Assembly (NCBI RefSeq): GCF_001659605.2
Contig: NC_035164.2
Span: 19,500,000-19,563,999, forward strand
Reading direction: 5' to 3'
Length of the DNA: 64,000 nt
Origin: Manihot esculenta
Taxonomy: Eukaryota > Streptophyta > Magnoliopsida > Malpighiales > Euphorbiaceae
The notes beneath the pieces were generated by a model that made no database searches, was not told the origin of the DNA, and saw only the letters and a program-made list of their open reading frames with translations. Shown in pieces: positions 57,526 through 64,000 of the stretch (the first letter of the stretch is position 1; the number at the start of each line of letters is the position of its first letter). A program made the position numbers and the translations under genes.

Positions 57526-59751
57526 TGTAATACCCGGCTAGACTCTGGTATCGGGATTCCTACCGTCCGGTGGAATCTCGGATGTCGAAAATCTCTAGAA
57601 GGGGTAAAACCATGTTTTCATAAAATGTTTTATGGTTTTTAAGAGAAATAAGTCCAAGTTTTGAGTGTAGAGGGCTTTGGAGACTTTACCAGGTTCGGCC
57701 GCCGAAAGTCATGTTTGGCCGCCGAACATGGGGAGGTTTTGGGAGCGCTTTTGACCTCCGAAAGCCTTGTTTGAATAAGCCAAGGTTCGGCCGCCGAACC
57801 TCATGTTCGGCCGCCGAACTTGCATGCGTTGTGGGGGCACGTTAGGCCGCCGAAAGGTGGTAAGGACAGCCCTATAAAAGGACCCCATGGCCGAAACGGA
57901 CAAGCTTTTCTTCCCGTTTTCGGCCAAGGTGAGTTCTCCACCGCCCCTCCTCTGTTTTGAGCTTCTCCCTTCGAGATTTCATGTTTTTCTTATGAGTTTT
58001 CATCTTGTTTTGAAGATTTTCGAGTTTAAAGCAAGTTTTGGAGCTTTGAGGTTCAAGAACTCAAATCTCTCCCATTTTCGAGCTAGGGTCGTTTTCCTCT
58101 CGATCTTCAAGAGGTAAGGGCCGATCTTGAGCTCACTATATGTGTTTAACAAGTTTTAAGTTGATTCTTGAAGTAGAAATGCATGTGTAGGGTTTTATGA
58201 GTTTTTGGGTTTTTGTTGGTTTATGGGCAATGTATGTTGGATTTGTGTTGTTTGATGTGTTGTAGATGGGGTTTTAGATGGTTTGAAGCCCTTAGGAGCT
58301 TGTATGCTTGAGTATGTGTGTTGTAGAATAGGTTTGTGCATGTTTGTAAGGTTTGGGAGGCATTGGAGGCAAGAGGAGCCAAGTTTCTGCCCTCTGGCAG
58401 AAACCAGGTTCGGCAGCCGAAGGACTTTCGGCCGCCGAACATGGCTGGGGAGGCAAGCCTTTCGGCTGCCGAAGCCTGCCCCCGAAAGGAGACTTTCGTC
58501 TCTGTCTGGGAGTTTCGACCGCCGAAGGTGCCGCCGAACCTGCCTGAATTTTGGCTCTGGAGGGACTTTCGGCCGCCGAACCTACCGCCGAAAAGGCCCT
58601 GTTCAGCCTTCCTTTGCATATTTTTGCATGATTGTTTTGAGGTGTTTTTGGGGGTTTTTGGGGGATGTTTTTAGAGTTATGTTCTAGTTGTTAGGTCCCT
58701 CATTTGAGTCCACCTGTGTAGGTTCGGACCCGAGGAACCGAGGACCCCAGCAGTGAGTTCAACTGCTTCTGAGTCAGTAGAGCTTCAGCCAGAGGTGAGT
58801 AGAATAAACCTTTACGATTTAAAGCAAATAAATTATAAAGTTTTTAGCATGTTCATGCATCATGAATACCATGTGATGAATTAGGTTGCTTGCATTAGAA
58901 TTCACGAATATGTTGCATTGCATTTATGATGTTGATGTGGATTGGTTATTGGATGATCCTTTAGTCCTCATATGGTATGATGATGTTACGGCATGATACG
59001 GTATGGAAGTCCAGGTTGTACCCATTCTACGTCCCTGGCACCTTGGAATGCTATGTTATGTTATGTTAAGAGAAAGACCGGTTGACCCATTCTACGTCCC
59101 GGCATTTTGGAATGTAGAGGACTATTGGTGACAATACCATCCGAGATGTGATTTGTTGTGATGTGCTGCATTACATGATGGCATGAGAATTTAAATGTTG
59201 TTTTTCATTATTCTGCTTACTGGGCTCTTGTAGCTCACCCCTTTTCCCTAATCCCCCAGGATTGCAGGTACAGGCTAGACAGAGAAGTCAAGGAGAGTAA
59301 AGTCATGTATTTGTAATAGATAGAAATTGGACATGATAAATTGTAAGATGATGTAAAGTTTGAATAGTCATGTTATGTATAATGATATTGAGGATTAGAA
59401 GTTGTGCTTGACCCTATGGATGTTGTTATCCCTTTTAATACATGATCTTAGATGTTTTATGATGTTTATGTAAATCAACTCAACACATGTTATGCCACCC
59501 ATTGGGGGCATTGATGAGATCCCACAGAGGGGTCAAAGTTATGGTTATGTTTATGTTTAGTGCATGTACAGGTTGAGTTTGGTGTATGAGAAAATGTATG
59601 AAAGAAAAGTTTTAAATTTTCTATGTATATTGTTGATCAAGTATGGGATTAAACAGGTTTACAGGTTGTGTCAGGCTTGCTACGGGTCCCGGCGGCCTTA
59701 AGCCGATCTGGATCCTAGCGCCGGTAGCGGTCCGATTTTCGGGTTGTTACA
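57526..59751 (+). repeat. Element E 3' LTR
   Basis: 2226 bp, complete: palindrome cluster (57692-57857), TATA (57872-57881), donor-like site (58113/58114), second cluster (58408-58595), mini-exon block, CCAGG repeats, end GGGTTGTTACA. Confidence 0.94.
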
Positions 59752-60279
59752 CCTTTGGTCTCCAAGTCACCAACTTCACTCCTTTTGCTCAAATAGTTTC
59801 AAACCAAGATAAAACTTGTTAAAACTCGAAAGATTGGAGAAAAACATCAAAAACGACCATGGGAGAGCATGGACTCACCGTTGGCTGAAAAGGGGGAGAA
59901 AGCTCGCCCGTTTCGGCCATGGAGCCCTTATATAGGGGCTGGCCAGACCACCCTTCGGTAGCCTAAAGTGCCTCCAAAACTCATGCAAGTTTGGCGGCCG
60001 AACCTTTGCTACTTTCGGAAGCCTAACTTGCCCCCTAAACTATTCAATGTTCGGCGGCCGAACTTAAGGTTCGGCGGCCGAACTTAAGGTTCGGCGGCCG
60101 AACCTGTAAATGCCTCCATAGTCTTTTTCATTCAAAACTCAATTTCTTTCTTGCTTAAAACCATAAAATACATTAAAACATTTCATGAAAACATGATTTT
60201 ACCCTTCTAGAGGTTTCCGACATCCGAGATTCCACCGGACGGCAGGAATTTCGATACCGGAGTCTAGCCGGGTATTACA
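59752..60279 (-). repeat. Element C 5' LTR, outer piece
   Basis: Final 528 bases of C's right LTR (U3 side on the minus strand), matching 25519-26043 of its left LTR. It contains the TATA box (59927-59936), GGCCGCC palindromes (59990-60100, with one tandem duplication), and the terminus TGTAATACCC at 60279. Followed by the TCTGG duplication and the LINE. Confidence 0.93.
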
Positions 60280-60284
60280 TCTGG
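60280..60284. other. Target site duplication TCTGG, right copy (element C)
   Basis: Identical to 6065-6069. Removing one copy and everything between restores a continuous LINE RT reading frame across the join. Confidence 0.95.
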
Positions 60285-61313
60285 TTAATTGGCTAAAGGA
60301 TGTATTGTCTTCTCTTGTTGGGTCAGAGTAGAGCAATTTTGTACTTGGACGATCGATTGTGGATAATGTGGTTGTCTTTCAGGAAGTGTTGCATACAATG
60401 AGACCGTCAAAAAGGCAAAAAGGCTATAGGGCGCTAAAAATTGATCTAGAAAAAGCCTATGATAGGTTGAATTGGGACTTCATTGAATGGGTTCTTAAGC
60501 AGGCTAATCTTTCTAGTAGGTGGATTACTAATATCATGAATTGCATTAAATCATCTTCAATTTCAGTTTTGTGGAATGGTGAGAAATTGGATTCTGTTTG
60601 CCTTTCTCAGGGTTTTCACCATATCTATCTGTTATCTGTATTAAATAGCTCTCTCATATGATCAGGAAATCAGTTTTTGCAGGGTGCGTGGAAACCTATA
60701 CCTGTTTCACAAAGGGGATCAATGGTATCTCATCTTTTATTTGTAGACGATATGGTATTATTTGCTGAAGCGTCTGTAGTCCAGATGTAGAATATGTTGT
60801 CTTGTTTGGACTTATTTTCTAGAGCTTCAGGTCAAAGGGTTAATATGTCAAAATCTTGCTTGTTTGTATCCCCTAATGTTGATCCAAGTCTTGTTGTTGT
60901 GTTCTCTTCCCAATCTGGCATCCCTTTAACAATGGATTTGGGAAGATATTTGGGTGTTTCGTCTATTCATGGAAGAGTCACTGCTTCCACCTATAATAAT
61001 ATTCTTGTTAAAATGCGAGACTGTCTTAAAGGGTGGAAGGCTAATGCATTGTCCAAGGCAGGGAGGATTACACCGGTGCAGTATGTTCTAAATGCTATAC
61101 TAGTATTTATCATGCAGAGTGCACTCTTACCTATTTTGTTATGTAATGAAATGGAGAAGTTGTGTAGAGACTTTATTCGGCATGGCAAATCCATAGAGCA
61201 TGCTACTCATCTAGTTAATTGGGACACGGTGCAATTGCTAAAGAAATTTGGTGGACTGGGTATCCATAATCTGAGGAGAGTGAACCAAACTGTTCTGGGT
61301 AAGATATTTATTT
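60280..61313 (+). pseudogene. LINE (L1-like) reverse transcriptase, right fragment
   Basis: Continues the RT begun at 5801-6069. Blocks in order: FVLGRS-like region before SIVDNVVVFQEVLH, ALKIDLEKAYDRLNW (about 60435), SVLWNGEK, a damaged LSQG region, then the catalytic FVDD (60740-60751) followed by MVLFAEAS. Thumb and C-terminal blocks follow (SGQRVNMSKS, YLGVSSIHGR, GWKANALSKAGR, FGGLGIHNL). Stops at 60328 and 60659 and near 60788, plus frame changes, show it is inactive. The family enzyme performs target-primed reverse transcription. The FVDD box itself is conserved. Confidence 0.93.
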
Positions 61314-62229
61314 AATAAGTCTGAAGAGGGTATAGTGAGATGGGATCTTAAAATGCAATCAAGCATTTCGATGAATTGGAAAGCTTTTTATTATGGGATG
61401 GAGGTGTTAAGAAAGGGAGTAGTTGTGGATGTGAAGAATGGCTTACTTACAAACTTTTGGCAAGATGAATGGCTTTCAATAGGGCCCCTATTGAATTTTT
61501 CAGTGAAACCTTTGGAGCTGTTTGATTTGAATCTGTGTAACTTTTGGGTTTCTGGGGTTGGATGGAATTGGTCTGAATTGCAACTATTACTTCCACCAGA
61601 AATCCTTTATCTTTTTAACTGTTGACATTGTTTGAGGATATAACTAGTTTGGATAGTTTTGCGTGAAAATTTTCACCCGCTGGATCTTACTCAGTTAAAA
61701 CTGGTTTTGAGGCTTTCTTCTCCGATATAGGTGAATTTTCAAATCTTTGTTGGAAAATGATATGCAAGCTTCGAGTTTTCCAACGGGTGTGGCTATTTTT
61801 ATGGGAAGTTGCTCATGGAAAAAATTATGATTAACGTTCAACGGAGGAAGCAGAGATTTACTTCTTGTGATTTATGTGCGCTTTGATTTTCGGGAAGTGA
61901 ACCCATTTTTCACGCAAGTTAAATTGATATGGTTTCAATTCCTTCCACATGATTTTTATTCTGAATTTTTCAACGACAGTGAAGTTATTCCATAGATTTC
62001 AGGAAATTTAAAGCGGGCTGGCTTGCTATTTAATGGATTTCCTTGGAATTTTTTGTTCACAACAACGTTATAGTGGCTTTGGAAGCGACAGAACTCTATA
62101 TTATTTTCGAGAACTGATGGATGGACAGCAAGTTATTGCTTGCTCTTTTATTGAGTTACGAGTAAAAGAGATTTATGCAGCGTGGAAAAATGTAAGTTCA
62201 GAGGCTATGGGGAGCAATCATCGGAAAGT
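61314..62229 (+). pseudogene. LINE connector region, decayed
   Basis: Patches resemble the post-RT region of plant LINEs: MEVLRKGVVVDVKNG, TNFWQDEWL at about 61450-61485, then an FQRVWLFLWEV-like zinc-finger RT-associated block near 61780-61810. Many stops and frame changes occur. No other gene is seen here. Confidence 0.7.
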
Positions 62230-62700
62230 ATTATATATTGATTGGAAATCGCCAAAGGAAGATTGGATAGCAGTTAACTTTGATGGGGTGCGAAAGGATC
62301 TCCTAGTAATTGCATGTGCTGGATATTTTTGGGATTGCGATAATCATTGGCTTTTAGGATATCAATGCTCTTTGAATTCTTATGAAGCATTGGAGGCTAA
62401 ATTATGGGGGGATTTATTATTCACCCTCTATTGCATGGAGTAGAGAATGGCGAAAAATAGGAATACAAACTAATTCTCAGGTAGTTATAGACATGCTTAA
62501 TGGCAGAGGGAATGGAGTTTTCAAGGTGACCAATTTAATTAGAAATTGTATGGAGCTCATGGCTAGGGATTGAGAAGCCAGTCCGTTGAAGATCTATACA
62601 GAAGCAAATGCAGTTGCGGATTGGCTTATGAATATGGCTACTGTGAATGATCCTAGGTTGAGAATTCTTCAGTTTCCTTGTGTATCAATAAAATATTTAT
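62230..62700 (+). pseudogene. LINE RNase H domain and 3' end
   Basis: WKSPKEDWIAVNFDG (about 62243) opens a plant LINE-type RNase H, followed by the EALEAKLWG block, TNSQVVIDML (about 62470) and ANAVADWL (about 62610), which carry the usual acidic positions. One frameshift near 62440 and a stop near 62570 interrupt it. AATAAA at 62687-62692 is a likely polyadenylation signal. No poly(A) tail is visible before the MITE, so the exact 3' end is uncertain. Confidence 0.85.
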
Positions 62701-62716
62701 TTGATGTTTGATTTTA

Positions 62717-63272
62717 GGGAGATTTACATTTTAGTTCTTTGGTATTACTATTATTAACAAGTCAGTCTCTGCATTTTCAGAAATCTATTAAAACGTCTTT
62801 AACTTTTCTGTTCATTAACGAAATAGTCATTCTGTCATATTTTCCGTTAAAAATAGATAAAGGACGAGAGATAAAATTTTTAAAATTCAGTTTTGACCTC
62901 AAATAAAACGCCTTATTTAGTATTTGGATATTGCTGTTATTAACAAATCAGTTCCTACATTTTCAAAGATCTATTAAAACGTTTTTATCTTTTCTCATAT
63001 CTATTAAAATGTTTTTATCGTTTCTTTCCGTCAACGAAATAGTAAGAAGAGGAGGAAGAATCAATGAAGAAGAAGAAGGAGGAGGAGAAGGAGGAGGAGA
63101 AAAATAAGGGGGGTAATTTGATCTTTTGTTATATTTTTAACAATAGAAATAGATGGAATGACTATTTTGTTGATGGAGAGAAAAGATAAAAACGTTTTAA
63201 TGGATTTATGAAAATGTAGAGACTGACTTGTTAATAATGTTAATACTCAGGGATTAAATTTTAAATTTTTCT
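62717..63272. mobile_element. Foldback MULE-type MITE
   Basis: A 556-bp non-coding element bounded by a perfect 9-bp duplication TTGATTTTA (62708-62716 and 63273-63281). Its long inverted arms (about 62717-62860 and 63120-63272) share the imperfect terminal GGGAGATTTA/GAAAAATTTA, TATTAACAAGTCAGTCTCT and TATTAAAACGT-type blocks. A third copy of the arm sequence lies at about 62925-63045 in the same direction as the left arm. The 9-bp duplication is characteristic of Mutator-like transposases. No coding capacity. Confidence 0.85.
63046..63118 (+). repeat. Purine-rich GAA/GGA microsatellite in the MITE loop
   Basis: Runs of GAAGAAGAAG and GGAGGAGGAG between the inverted arms of the MITE; low-complexity sequence. 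Confidence 0.85.
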
Positions 63273-63281
63273 TGATTTTAT

Positions 63282-64000
63282 AAGGCTTTCTTGGCCAAAA
63301 GTAATAAACTAAAGGCTCTACTCCTCCTTCAGTAAAAAAAAATTAACTGATATATACTATATAAAAATAGGAAAATTACATTATGAACTTTTGAATTTAT
63401 GCATTTCATTAAATCATTACACTATATTTTTTAAAAGTAAATATGGGAAAGTAACAATATTACAAAATATTTTTTTAAAATTTACAACTAAAAAATCTTT
63501 ATTTTTGTACTTAGAGAAAAATAAAAAATAATTCTAATATATTATGTAAGTAATATACATAAATTTTTAGTTCTGTTAATATTTTGACGTGGAAATATAT
63601 GGAGTATAAAATTTATATAAACTCATTTTCAAGTTAATTGGACAGAAAAAACTATTTGCATTCATATGCAAATATCATCAGACTTTCTAGTTTTGATATT
63701 AAAGTCCAACCTGTAAATTAGGGGCAAATACATATATAGAAATCATTTTTACACAAAAAATCACCTTCTAATATATATAAAAATCATTTTTACATGAAAA
63801 ATCAACCTTTTAACTATTTATTATATATTAATTATTTATTAATTATTTATTGATATAACACAATAATTGACCAAAATAAGTTATGAGCTGTGACCATAAT
63901 ACAGAGTCATACGGTAAGAATCTGATAAGCCGATACGCGGTCCCGCCTGTAAAAAGAAAGACCCAAATAACATAGCATCTAGTTTTTTATCAAGATTCTT
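63282..64000. other. AT-rich region without recognisable genes
   Basis: Strongly AT-rich, with stops in all frames. Two imperfect copies of an approximately 41-bp unit containing AAATCATTTTTACA lie at about 63739-63816, followed by TTATTAAT-type low-complexity sequence. I see no conserved domain, LTR or tRNA. Confidence 0.7.

Larger units (their letters stand above)
50240..59751 (+). mobile_element. Element E: gypsy retrotransposon with truncated 5' LTR and inverted gag-protease
   Basis: Plus-strand order: truncated 5' LTR (50240-52201), inverted PBS-gag-protease block (52204-54417), protease end to chromodomain in normal orientation (54418-57417), hairpin and polypurine tract, 3' LTR (57526-59751). 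The 5' LTR lacks about its first 297 bases, lost in the deletion that fused it to D unit 3. The 3' LTR is followed by CCTTT and C's 5' LTR; the partner duplication is lost. Nearly all coding content is present, but the element cannot replicate: PBS split, gag inverted, one nonsense codon. Confidence 0.88.
6070..60279 (-). mobile_element. Element C: gypsy retrotransposon in the LINE, host to A, B, D and E
   Basis: The outer element is on the minus strand, with its 3' LTR at the left (6070-6298 plus 23989-26043), its internal region at 26044-31029, and its 5' LTR at the right (31030-32752 plus 59752-60279). Both LTRs were interrupted by later elements. The perfect TCTGG duplication and the matching termini support the reconstruction. 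Without the later insertions, C would be about 9.5 kb. Its two LTRs differ clearly by eye (about ten differences in the first 200 bases), so it is older than B and A, in line with the nesting. Confidence 0.93.

Noticed and set aside
6070..60279. Independent side-by-side insertions instead of a nest
   Set aside because: Perfect target duplications for A, B and C, and exact resumption of the interrupted LTRs and LINE, support nesting.
63049..63118. Glu/Lys-rich coding exon in the GAA/GGA tract
   Set aside because: Short low-complexity purine run inside a MITE loop, with no supporting exon structure.

Overview
The window is plant nuclear DNA made almost entirely of nested transposable elements. 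I see no host protein-coding gene, no rRNA or tRNA gene and no CRISPR array. The plant origin rests on Ty3/gypsy chromoviruses of the Tekay/Del type (long LTRs ending TGTAATACCC...GTTACA, a plant initiator-Met tRNA primer binding site TGGTATCAGAGC, a C-terminal chromodomain), a Ty1/copia element, an L1-like LINE carrying an RNase H domain, and a Mutator-type MITE with a 9-bp target duplication. A eudicot is likely; the species cannot be fixed from the sequence.

Layout. 1-2904: 5' end of a minus-strand gypsy element (G: gag start, PBS, 5' LTR), whose LTR edge lies directly on the interrupted copia element. 2905-5538: 3' part of that copia element (integrase, RT, RNase H), with an unresolved 3' flank to about 5800. 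5801-6069 and 60280-62700: two halves of one LINE, separated by a 54.2-kb insertion with a perfect 5-bp duplication (TCTGG). The insertion is gypsy element C (minus, 6070-60279). Its left LTR holds element B (plus, 6299-23983, duplication ATGCT). B's 5' LTR in turn holds element A (plus, 6628-15403, duplication CTTTC). C's right LTR holds a tandem array D (minus; three LTRs, two full internal regions and one partial, 32753 to about 50239), fused by a deletion to element E (plus, about 50240-59751), whose gag-protease segment is inverted. 62717-63272: foldback MULE-type MITE just beyond the LINE. 63282-64000: AT-rich DNA without recognisable genes.

Coding state. Only the second D unit (42327-47222, minus) has an uninterrupted Gag-protease-RT-RNase H-integrase-chromodomain polyprotein (1631 aa), so it is the one candidate autonomous element and could supply enzymes in trans. 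A has almost identical LTRs but keeps only a shortened gag, so it looks like a recently mobilised non-autonomous derivative. B lacks the RT catalytic core; C is riddled with stops, several of them CAG to TAG; E has an inversion, a lost PBS and one nonsense codon.

Shared architecture. Every gypsy LTR examined has palindromic GGCCGCC clusters, in most cases just upstream of a TATA box, and a tandem CCAGG...CCTGG repeat downstream. Elements A, B, C, D and G also have a conserved series of splice-like sites (GTAAG donor, TGTAG or TACAG acceptor, 69-83 nt mini-exon, GTGAGT donor, pyrimidine-rich CAG acceptor 7-8 nt before the gag ATG). This suggests a spliced leader that would remove the PBS from gag mRNA. 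A hairpin lies beside the polypurine tract in A-E. These shared non-coding features are the most interesting content of the window.
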